Shown in pieces: positions 15,664 through 22,845 of a stretch of 30,810 nt of DNA (position 1 is its first letter; every line of letters starts with the position of its first letter). Source of the DNA: JBOFHT01 sp051649785. Its GTDB lineage: Archaea; Methanobacteriota; Methanobacteria; Methanobacteriales; Methanobacteriaceae. Location: the NCBI GenBank assembly GCA_051649785.1, contig JBOFHT010000102.1:1-30810 (forward strand), read 5' to 3'. A program made the translations under genes and the position numbers. The notes under the pieces are model-generated. The model ran no database searches. It saw nothing but the letters and a program-made list of their open reading frames with translations, and was not told the DNA's origin.

Positions 15664-15890
15664 GATATAATTTAATAAATAACTTTGATTTAACATATAA
15701 TTTTAATAATAATTATATCTACAATTACAAATCTAATAATACTAATAATAAGGATAATACAAATAATATTATTATTAATAATTCTAATAATAATTATATC
15801 CCTAGTTACAAATCTAATAATATTTATATTAATAATAATAAATCTAATAATAATTATAGTAACAATTATAATAAATTTAATAGCAGATAA
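15654..15890 (+). other. Asn-rich open stretch after ehaK (possible lost tail or simple-sequence array)
   Basis: Reading from 15654 in the frame shifted from ehaK gives 78 codons without a stop, ending at TAA 15888-15890, made mainly of Asn, Ser, Tyr, Lys and Ile. There is no start codon or ribosome binding site. The motif NYKSNN occurs twice and KSNNN again later, showing internal duplication. AAT arrays are naturally stop-free in this frame, so openness alone does not show coding. Confidence 0.5.
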
Positions 15891-15921
15891 ATTTTATAAA
15901 AACCCAAATAATGATGATATT

Positions 15922-16275
15922 ATGAGCGAACTAGCATATCTACTATATTTAATAATTTTTGTAGTTGGATCAATATTAGGTCTTTTATTTAGCTATAAAA
16001 AGCACTCCGAAGCATTTATATTTAACAATATCGATATATCTGCTGTAGTGATAGCTATTATTGGGTGGGTTCTGCTAATAAATTATAGTCTAATTTCATC
16101 TCTTTTAGCTAATCTAGCTATTCCTATTGAATTAATTATCTCAATTGCAGTATTATGTATTTCATTTGTAATTGGAATGAGACCAGGATATGGTAGAAAA
16201 GAAACAGCAATAGCTATTTTAATAAGTGTTATTATTTGGCTAATTACAATTTTATTTAAAAATTTGTTAATTTAA
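15922..16275 (+). CDS. ehaL: Energy-converting hydrogenase A subunit EhaL
   Basis: A 117-residue integral membrane protein with four segments (about 4-24, 38-56, 60-82, 92-113). Short hydrophilic parts include LLFSYKKHSEAFIFNN and the basic GMRPGYGRKETA loop. The start follows GATGATATT, a variant of the GTGATATT context seen before ehaB, ehaJ and ehaP. Assigned by order; presumably part of the membrane arm. It lies 258 nt after ehaK and 24 nt before ehaM. Confidence 0.75.
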   Translation: MSELAYLLYLIIFVVGSILGLLFSYKKHSEAFIFNNIDISAVVIAIIGWVLLINYSLISSLLANLAIPIELIISIAVLCISFVIGMRPGYGRKETAIAILISVIIWLITILFKNLLI

Positions 16276-16299
16276 CATATTTCTTAATTTGGTGTAAAA

Positions 16300-16722
16300 A
16301 TGGATATTACTGGCAAAAATAATTTAGATGATTCTGTTGATGATTCAAAATCAGATTTACTTAAAACAATGAAGCTCAGAATTCTTAAAAGCTTTCGTTG
16401 GAAAGCAGATGTAGTTGATCCATTATCTAGTGAACTTGAAATAGATAGTGAGCTATTTGAAGAAATTCTTATGTCTAAATTAGATATGTCTAGTATTGAT
16501 GCTTTACATTCAACATTTGAATCTGCTAAACCCCAATGTTTAGCCCATAGATTCCACGCTGATTTAAAATTATGTTGGTTAGTTGATGTTTTAGAACTCC
16601 TACCTAAAGAACAAACAGAAATATTAAAAATGCACCTAGTTAAAGAAGTTATTGATGGTTCAAAGTATGAAGACATTTTAGAAAAAGGTAAAAAGCAAAT
16701 TATTGAAATGTTAATGTTATAG
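16300..16722 (+). CDS. ehaM: Energy-converting hydrogenase A subunit EhaM (DUF1959-type, hydrophilic)
   Basis: A 140-residue soluble, largely helical protein with no membrane segment or metal motif. It matches what I know as the DUF1959/EhaM family: KLRILKSFRWKADVVDPLS, then SSIDALHSTFESAKPQCLAHRFHADLKLCW and LELLPKEQTEILKMHLVKEVI. The first ~20 residues are acidic and variable. It has GGTG 5 nt before the ATG. It presumably sits on the cytoplasmic side of the complex near the hydrogenase subunits encoded next; its biochemical role is unknown. A longer frame on the other strand is a shadow. Confidence 0.8.
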   Translation: MDITGKNNLDDSVDDSKSDLLKTMKLRILKSFRWKADVVDPLSSELEIDSELFEEILMSKLDMSSIDALHSTFESAKPQCLAHRFHADLKLCWLVDVLELLPKEQTEILKMHLVKEVIDGSKYEDILEKGKKQIIEMLML

Positions 16723-17087
16723 TATTTATTATCCATTAGTACTTGGTTTAGCTATTATCCATTATCTATTATCCATTATTTATTATCTATTATTCTTTAA
16801 TTGTTAAATCCAAATATTACTTTTGATATGCTCTAGGATTAATGTATTATATTATAAAAAACATAGTAAATATTATAAAAAACATAGTAAATTAGAAAGT
16901 TTATAAGTTTAATAAAATTAAATATAAATCAATAATATAAATTAATATATAATTCAAATTAAATCAACTCAAAATACTTAAATTAATTCAATTAATAGAT
17001 TAATTCAACTCAAACTAATACATAATCATAAACTACTAGATTTCATTAAATTCACAATTAATAACTATAATAAGAGGTAAGTACATA
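16723..17087. other. 365-bp spacer with simple repeats before the hydrogenase genes
   Basis: Non-coding. It begins with an array of TATTATCCATT-like units (about 16728-16800) and contains a perfect 21-bp tandem duplication at 16850-16891. The 3' part is AT-rich with several TATA-like stretches, so an extra promoter for ehaN-ehaO is possible but not demonstrated. The ehaN ribosome binding site GAGGT is at its end. Confidence 0.65.
16850..16891. repeat. Perfect 21-bp tandem duplication upstream of ehaN
   Basis: 16850-16870 and 16871-16891 are identical (tattataaaaaacatagtaa plus a). Head-to-tail, in the ehaM-ehaN spacer. Confidence 0.9.
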
Positions 17088-17540
17088 ATGATAAAAACTC
17101 TTAGAGATATTGTCCGAAAAAGTTCAATTCATGTTTGTTTAATCAACTGTGGAGGTTGTAATGGCTGTGATGTAGAAGTAGTAGCTATGCTTTCTCCTAG
17201 ATATGATCTTGAACAATATGGAATTTATGTTCACAATAATCCTCGTGAAGCAGATGTTATTCTTATAACTGGTCCTGTGACGGATCACTGGGAGAAACAT
17301 GTTCGCCAGATTTATACAAAGACTCCTGAGCCTAAAGTAGTTGTAACTTTAGGTAATTGCCCTAGTTCTGGGGATGTTTTTGCTCAAGAAGGTGGGAGAA
17401 TTCATGCTCCAGTCTCAGACTTTATTCCCGTAGCTGCTGAAGTGCCAGGTTGCCCTCCACGTCCAAGTGAAATTATTGAAGCTATTCTAGCTGTAGGTCC
17501 TGGTGCTATAGTTGCAAGAGGAAGGGAGGAAGTGGAATGA
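17088..17540 (+). CDS. ehaN: Energy-converting hydrogenase A small subunit EhaN
   Basis: A 150-residue [NiFe] hydrogenase small subunit of the short, energy-converting (EchC/NuoB-like) type, which binds only the proximal [4Fe-4S] cluster. Cysteines are in CGGCNGCDVE (C21, C24, C27), GNCPSSGDVF (C91) and VPGCPPRPSEI (C122), all expected positions. It passes electrons from the [NiFe] site in EhaO to the polyferredoxin subunits. There is no twin-arginine signal, consistent with a cytoplasm-facing enzyme. GAGGT precedes the ATG, and its stop overlaps the ehaO start (ATGA), giving one-to-one translation of the two subunits. Confidence 0.93.
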   Translation: MIKTLRDIVRKSSIHVCLINCGGCNGCDVEVVAMLSPRYDLEQYGIYVHNNPREADVILITGPVTDHWEKHVRQIYTKTPEPKVVVTLGNCPSSGDVFAQEGGRIHAPVSDFIPVAAEVPGCPPRPSEIIEAILAVGPGAIVARGREEVE

Positions 17541-18658
17541 TTTTACCTATTGGTCCAATACACCCAAGTTTAAAAGAGCCTTTAAGATTAAAACTTCATA
17601 CTAACGGTGAAAAGGTCATTAAAGCTGAAATTGATTATGGTTATGTTCACAGAGGAATTGAAAAAATTATGGAAGGTAAATCCTGGCAGAAATGCATTTA
17701 CCTTGCTGAAAGAGTTTGTGGGATTTGTTCCTATGAACACACTCAAACATTTGCTGAAACAATAGAAAAGATTTCGGATGTTAGAGCTCCTATTCGTGCA
17801 CAACTACTTAGAGTTATTACTAATGAATTAGATAGAATTCAAAGCCATTATTTAGCTAATTCTACATTTTTTAAAGCATTAGAGCATGAAACTTTATTTA
17901 TGCATATGCTTAACTTAAGAGAACCTATAATGGATGCTATTGAATTATTAACAGGTAATAGGGTTAATATGGGATGGAATGTTGTGGGTGGTGTCCGTAT
18001 GGATGCTAAAGAAACTCATATTAAACAAATTCTTGAAAAAATGGCTATTGTTGAAGAAGCTCATTACCGTGTTATGGAACTTTTTGAAGAAGGTCCAATG
18101 CTAGCTCTTAGGACTAAAGGTGTAGGGGTTATGACTAAAGAAGAAGCTTTAAAAGGTCGTGCTGTAGGCCCTATTGGTAGGGCATCTGGATTAAAACATG
18201 ATTTAAGGGAATATCATCATACTTACAGGGAACTTGAATTTAAACCTATTTGGAGAAAAGAAGGAGATAACTTTGCAAGAACTATGAATAGGTTTCATGA
18301 AATTCCTCAATCTATTGATTTAATTAAGCAGGCTATTAATAATTTAGAAGAAGGTCCAATTAGGACTGAAGTAAAATTAGGTTCTGGATATGGGGAATGG
18401 AGAAATGAAGCTCCTCGTGGTGAAGTAGCTTATATGATGGAAACTAATGGTAATTTAATTAAGCATATTTCTATTAGAACTCCTAGTATAATGAATATAG
18501 ACTCCTGTGCTAAATACATGATTCGTGATATTCCTACTGTAGCTGATGCAATAGCTACTTATGCTTCAGCAGACCCTTGTTTAGCTTGTGCTGAGCGAGC
18601 CATGATAATTGATAAAGAAAAAGGAGTATATGTTAGAGATATATTTAACTTAAAGTGA
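17537..18658 (+). CDS. ehaO: Energy-converting hydrogenase A large subunit EhaO
   Basis: A 373-residue catalytic [NiFe] subunit of the Ech/NuoD-like type. The N-terminal metal motif RVCGICSYEHT (C61, C64) and the C-terminal DPCLACAERA (C348, C351) supply the four cysteine ligands of the Ni-Fe centre; HRGIEK (38-43) is also family-typical. Only 22 residues follow the second motif, and a maturation-protease site is not evident. It oxidises H2 for ferredoxin reduction driven by the ion gradient. It is translationally coupled to ehaN by a 4-nt overlap. All ligands are intact, so the enzyme should be active. Confidence 0.94.
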   Translation: MILPIGPIHPSLKEPLRLKLHTNGEKVIKAEIDYGYVHRGIEKIMEGKSWQKCIYLAERVCGICSYEHTQTFAETIEKISDVRAPIRAQLLRVITNELDRIQSHYLANSTFFKALEHETLFMHMLNLREPIMDAIELLTGNRVNMGWNVVGGVRMDAKETHIKQILEKMAIVEEAHYRVMELFEEGPMLALRTKGVGVMTKEEALKGRAVGPIGRASGLKHDLREYHHTYRELEFKPIWRKEGDNFARTMNRFHEIPQSIDLIKQAINNLEEGPIRTEVKLGSGYGEWRNEAPRGEVAYMMETNGNLIKHISIRTPSIMNIDSCAKYMIRDIPTVADAIATYASADPCLACAERAMIIDKEKGVYVRDIFNLK

Positions 18659-18737
18659 TTTTTATTGTATTATCTATTTAATAAATATTTAATTAAAAAT
18701 AGTAATATTTTCTTGATTAAAAAATATTTAGTTAGTA

Positions 18738-18765
18738 TTTAGTATATTTATATTTAGTATATTTA
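18738..18765 (+). repeat. Short direct repeat upstream of ehaP
   Basis: TTTAGTATATTTA occurs twice (18738-18750, 18753-18765), 15 bp apart, ending 15 bp before the ehaP start. Each copy has a TATA-like core, but the distance to the ATG is too short for a normal promoter from the second copy. Recorded as a repeat only. Confidence 0.6.
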
Positions 18766-18780
18766 CAATTATGTGATATT

Positions 18781-19959
18781 ATGTCTTCTGTAATATGGTA
18801 TTTGTATGATTTTGCAAGAAAAGCATGGGTTAAAGGTTTTGCTGATGCTAAATCTGCACAATCCAGCTTTGAAAAACCAGATAGGTTTAGAGACTTCCCT
18901 GAAGTATATAAAGAGTACTGTATTAGTTGTGGTGCTTGTACCTCAGCTTGTCCTTCTCCTAATGCAATTAAATTAGTTAGTGGCTATAATGAGTCTGATG
19001 CTGATGATTGTGCTAGTCTAATTGAAAGTGAATTAAATAATAATCTAGCTACTGGAAGTAATGGTGAAACAGATACTGTAGATGAAATCAAACCATATCC
19101 AGTTATTAACAAAAGTGCATGTATTCGTTGTGGATTTTGTGCAGAAGTTTGTCCAACAGATCCTAAAACTCTTACATGTGGTGAAAATCACTTTATTAGA
19201 GAAGAATTCACAATTTTACCCCACAAACGCAAATATGTTATTGATGATTTTTTATGTATTAAATGTAAAAAATGTTTAAAAGAGTGTCCAGTTGACGGTG
19301 CTATTGAATTAGATGCTAATAAAGTTCATGTTAATCAGAATCTTTGTATAGCTTGTGGAAAATGTTTTGATGTTTGTCCTGTAAAAGGAGCTCTTAAAAG
19401 TATTTACATTGATTATTTGGAAGAACAGAAGAAAGTTATTAGAATTACTGTTGATACTTTAGAAGAATTTATTACTTCTAAAGAAGAAGATTTACGAGAT
19501 TTATCTGATAGAAAAATTATGCAATTGGAACTCCCATTTTATGAGGTATGGGATAAGGTTTCTAATATTTTAGATGATAAAGAACTTATTTTAGAAATTA
19601 TTGATAATGCAATTTCTCGTTTAAAGCTTAGAATTATACTATGGGATACTGATAAATGTAATAAATGCCGATTATGTGTAGATGAATGTCCTACAAATGC
19701 TATTGATTATAATAAAGATAAAAATGAAGTTATTAGAAATGAAGATAAATGTTTAAGATGTAGTACATGTTATCAAACCTGTCCTTTTGGTGTAGTTAGC
19801 TATTTCCTAGCTAAATTTATTATTATTGATTCTGATAATAGTAACAGCAACAACAATTCTAATAATAATCAAAATACTGGCATTCAAAATGGTAAAATTG
19901 AAGATAAAATTATTAAAATCACGGTTAATGCTTCACAATTAGCTAATTCAATAAAATAA
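18781..19959 (+). CDS. ehaP: 6[4Fe-4S] polyferredoxin EhaP
   Basis: A 392-residue electron-transfer subunit with six CxxCxxCxxxCP motifs: CISCGACTSACPS, CIRCGFCAEVCPT, CIKCKKCLKECPV, CIACGKCFDVCPV, CNKCRLCVDECPT and CLRCSTCYQTCPF. Six clusters is the published number for this eha gene. A helical stretch without Cys (about 215-285) divides the first four motifs from the last two. Residues ~350-371 are a Ser/Asn run (SNSNNNSNNNQN), followed by a more ordinary C-terminal end, so it is an internal insertion. A longer acidic insertion (about 65-95) lies between motifs 1 and 2. The ATG follows GTGATATT. It probably carries electrons between EhaN and external ferredoxin. Confidence 0.9.
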   Translation: MSSVIWYLYDFARKAWVKGFADAKSAQSSFEKPDRFRDFPEVYKEYCISCGACTSACPSPNAIKLVSGYNESDADDCASLIESELNNNLATGSNGETDTVDEIKPYPVINKSACIRCGFCAEVCPTDPKTLTCGENHFIREEFTILPHKRKYVIDDFLCIKCKKCLKECPVDGAIELDANKVHVNQNLCIACGKCFDVCPVKGALKSIYIDYLEEQKKVIRITVDTLEEFITSKEEDLRDLSDRKIMQLELPFYEVWDKVSNILDDKELILEIIDNAISRLKLRIILWDTDKCNKCRLCVDECPTNAIDYNKDKNEVIRNEDKCLRCSTCYQTCPFGVVSYFLAKFIIIDSDNSNSNNNSNNNQNTGIQNGKIEDKIIKITVNASQLANSIK

Positions 19960-20028
19960 CTTAACTTAATAACATAGTATTTAATTTAATGTATCATAGT
20001 TTACTTTATTATTATAGGAGATGATTAT

Positions 20029-21471
20029 ATTCACATTTCTACTGAAAAATCCATTAAACCATTAAGAGACGTTGAAGTGGATTATGAGATTGACAATAGT
20101 AAGTGTTTAACTTGTAAAGATAAGCCTTGTATTAATTCCTGCCCTGTTGAAGCTATTTCAAAGTCTATTGACTCAACTAATGTTATAGAAATCAATGAAA
20201 AGTGTTTTGGTTGTGTTATATGTAGGGAAACTTGTCCTTATGATGCAATAAAGATGAATACTACACTTTCAAATCCTATTCGTGAAAATGTTCCTAATAT
20301 TAACTCTAAACTTTGTCGTCACTGTGGAGCATGTGTTCAAGCTTGTAGAACGGGGGCTATTCACTTAGTTTCCTCTGGTAATGAAGAAGCACATAGTGAA
20401 ATTGATGAAGATAAATGTATTCGATGCGGGTACTGTTTTAGATCTTGCCCAACTGATGCAATTAAGTATGGGGAAATACTTCCAAAGGCAGTTTCTGGTG
20501 GAAAAGCTATTGTAATTAGACACAAAGACTGTATTGGATGTATGACTTGTAATAGAATTTGCCCTGCAAAAGGAGCCATTGAAGTTGGAAAAGTAGGTAA
20601 ATTACCTTATATTAACCCTTCATATTGTGCAAGATGTGAAGATTGTATGGATGTTTGTCCTACATCAGCTATTAAGTATTCTTCTCGTAAAAAAGCATAT
20701 AAAATGTTTAGTGAAATAAAATCCTTAGAAATAGCTTCTGGAATTGTTGAAAAAGATATTAAACGTTTATCTAATAATATTGTTAAGGTTGACACTATTT
20801 TAATGGATATAGCTGATGACTTAAGACTTAATGCTTCTAATATTGGTCATTTGGATATTGATGGGGATGATAAAGAGTATTCTAGCCTTAAATCTAATGA
20901 TTTGGCTATTAGTTCTGATAACATTAAAAATGAATATAATGAGTTAGAAGTTGATGTAAGCTTTGTTATAATGGAAGGTCTTGATTTAATTACTCATGAA
21001 GATATTGCTGTAGCTAAAGTTAGAGATATTTTAAATTTCTTCCCTCCAAAGCGTTCTATTTGTGTAATTGAAGACATTTGTATTGGATGTGGTGCTTGTA
21101 TTGAAACTTGTCCTGTTAATTGTATAACTCTTCAAATGCCATCTCCAGTTAAAATTGGAAGCTCTTGTATTTACTGTGGTAAATGTAGTGAAAAATGCCC
21201 AGTATCTGCCATTAAACTTAAAGAAGAATATTTTGAAACTAAAGGAGATAAAATATTTTTCATTAGAACTAATATAAATGGCTTACGTGATGGTAAAGTT
21301 ATTATTAATAATGATTCTTGCCAATCTTGTGGTATTTGTACAAATAAATGTCCAGTTGATGCTTTAAGATTGGATAATGACCAAATTAAAGTAAAACAAG
21401 GAAAATGTATTAAATGTAGGGAATGTGAGGCAATTTGTCCAGTTAATGCAATAAAAGTTGAATTAATTTAA
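20029..21471 (+). CDS. ehaQ: 10[4Fe-4S] polyferredoxin EhaQ, apparently starting at a non-standard ATT codon
   Basis: Ten cluster motifs are visible: CKDKPCINSCPV-type first motif (starting CLTC), then CFGCVICRETCPY, CRHCGACVQACRT, CIRCGYCFRSCPT, CIGCMTCNRICPA, CARCEDCMDVCPT, and after a Cys-free helical segment (about residues 220-350) CIGCGACIETCPV, CIYCGKCSEKCPV, CQSCGICTNKCPV and CIKCRECEAICPV. Ten is the published count for EhaQ. A GTG at 20077 would give a start without a ribosome binding site. The frame is open upstream and reads HISTEKSIKPLRDVEV, which looks like true protein, and GGAG sits 8 nt before an ATT at 20029. I therefore place the start there, tentatively; the core gene is certain. 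Confidence 0.88.
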   Translation: MHISTEKSIKPLRDVEVDYEIDNSKCLTCKDKPCINSCPVEAISKSIDSTNVIEINEKCFGCVICRETCPYDAIKMNTTLSNPIRENVPNINSKLCRHCGACVQACRTGAIHLVSSGNEEAHSEIDEDKCIRCGYCFRSCPTDAIKYGEILPKAVSGGKAIVIRHKDCIGCMTCNRICPAKGAIEVGKVGKLPYINPSYCARCEDCMDVCPTSAIKYSSRKKAYKMFSEIKSLEIASGIVEKDIKRLSNNIVKVDTILMDIADDLRLNASNIGHLDIDGDDKEYSSLKSNDLAISSDNIKNEYNELEVDVSFVIMEGLDLITHEDIAVAKVRDILNFFPPKRSICVIEDICIGCGACIETCPVNCITLQMPSPVKIGSSCIYCGKCSEKCPVSAIKLKEEYFETKGDKIFFIRTNINGLRDGKVIINNDSCQSCGICTNKCPVDALRLDNDQIKVKQGKCIKCRECEAICPVNAIKVELI

Positions 21472-21526
21472 TCAAGTACTTAATTTATATTTGAGGTAAG
21501 TTTATTATTTTAAGTTCATTATCTCT

Positions 21527-21621
21527 GTTTTAGTAGTATATAATCATTTTACATTTGTGTGATTAGTACCGTATCAAACCATTTTATACATAGTTTTAGT
21601 AGTATATAATCATTTTACATT
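21527..21621 (+). promoter_or_regulatory. Perfect 29-bp direct repeat with TATA-like core upstream of ehaR
   Basis: 21527-21555 and 21593-21621 are identical over 29 bases (gttttagtagtatataatca begins each), 66 bp apart. Each contains AGTATATAAT, a good archaeal TATA-like element. From the second copy, transcription would start near 21633, about 55 bp before the TTG start of ehaR and before its GGAGG. This suggests a duplicated internal promoter or a pair of regulator sites for the downstream genes. Identity of the repeat is directly seen; promoter function is inferred. Confidence 0.55.
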
Positions 21622-21687
21622 AATATAATATGATTATTTTTTATATTTTGTATTATTTTTACCTTTATATTTGCTGGAGGATTTAAT

Positions 21688-22791
21688 TTGGTTAAAAAAT
21701 CATTTATAACAGATTGTGAAGGCCCTTTATCTTTAAATGATAATGCTTATGAATTATGTGCTCATTTTATTAGTAAAGGAGATATTTTATTTAAGATACT
21801 GAGTAAATTTGATGATTATCTTATTGAAATAGCTAAACGTCCTAATTATAATGCAGGAGATACTCTTAAATTTTTAGCTCTATTTTTAAAAGCTTATGGC
21901 TTAACTAATAATGATTTAATTAAATTTTCAGAAGATAATATAGCTATGGTTCCTGGGGCTGTTGATACCTTAGAATTAGCTAACTTTTCTCTTGATTCTT
22001 ATATTGTTAGTACTAGCTATGGTCAATATATTGAGGCCTTATCCAATGTAGTCAATTTCCCTTATGAAAATACATATCACACAGTTCTGGACTTAGATGG
22101 AATTGGTGATATTTCGGATAATGAAAAAGACATGATTATTGGATTTAAAGAAGAAATTATTAATAATTATTCTGGTATTTTAAATAAAGACTCTAAAAAT
22201 ATTGATGATTCCTTAGAATTTTTAAAAGCTTATGATTTTACAGAAATTGAGTCAATTCTTTTTAATAAAGTAGAAGAACTTAAAATAGGAACTTTAATTG
22301 AAAATACTAAAACTGTTGGTGGGCAAGGTAAAAAACTGGCTGTTGATGATATTGTTTCAAAGCTTAATTTAGATTTAAATGGGATTATGTATGTTGGGGA
22401 TAGTATAACTGATGTAGAGCCTCTTGAATTTGTAAAAAAAAATAAAGGTATCTCGGTATCGTTTAATGGTAATGATTTTGCTATTAATGCTGCTGAAGTA
22501 GCTATTATTAGTGATAATACTATTTTAACTTCTATGTTAATTGATTTACACTCTCATTTTAATACGGATTATGTTTTAAACTTTGTTAAAGCTTATAATA
22601 ACAATCCTAAAAGTGCATTAGAGAATTACCGTATTAAATTTCACTTAATTGATAAATTTGCTGAGCTTTACAAAGGTAAAGATAAACCGATTATGACTAT
22701 TATTACCGATGAAAATAAAGAAGAACTTCTTGAAAAGAGCTTAACTATGCGTAAAAATATTCGTGGAGATTCTATTGGAGCTTTAGGTTAA
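21688..22791 (+). CDS. ehaR: Energy-converting hydrogenase A subunit EhaR (HAD-superfamily-like)
   Basis: A 367-residue soluble protein with HAD-type motifs: motif I DCEGPL (D9, with Glu11 where phosphatases have Asp), motif II VSTSYGQY (S108/T109), motif III Lys in GGQGKKLAVDDI (~215) and motif IV VGDSITDVEPL (237-242). These point to a phosphate-handling fold, though the D-x-E change in motif I makes classic phosphatase activity uncertain. An all-helical cap-like region lies between motifs I and II. It corresponds to the hydrophilic protein encoded after the polyferredoxins in eha clusters. TTG start with GGAGG 7 nt upstream. No metal-cluster motif, so it is not an electron carrier. Confidence 0.83.
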   Translation: MVKKSFITDCEGPLSLNDNAYELCAHFISKGDILFKILSKFDDYLIEIAKRPNYNAGDTLKFLALFLKAYGLTNNDLIKFSEDNIAMVPGAVDTLELANFSLDSYIVSTSYGQYIEALSNVVNFPYENTYHTVLDLDGIGDISDNEKDMIIGFKEEIINNYSGILNKDSKNIDDSLEFLKAYDFTEIESILFNKVEELKIGTLIENTKTVGGQGKKLAVDDIVSKLNLDLNGIMYVGDSITDVEPLEFVKKNKGISVSFNGNDFAINAAEVAIISDNTILTSMLIDLHSHFNTDYVLNFVKAYNNNPKSALENYRIKFHLIDKFAELYKGKDKPIMTIITDENKEELLEKSLTMRKNIRGDSIGALG

Positions 22792-22845
22792 TTTAAAATA
22801 TTATATATAGATCTAATTAGATTGGAGATAATGGAGATTATAAAA

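Noticed and set aside
16284..16736. A 150-codon frame on the minus strand opposite ehaM
   Set aside because: It mirrors the ehaM coding frame, has no ribosome binding site and a Ser/Ile-rich composition typical of an antisense shadow.
19082..19279. A 65-codon overlapping plus-strand frame inside ehaP
   Set aside because: It overlaps two clear [4Fe-4S] motifs in the true frame and has no start signal.
9869..22791. The hydrogenase cluster as a new type of complex
   Set aside because: Order, subunit types and polyferredoxin cluster counts match the known Eha hydrogenase; only the additions and companions are unusual.
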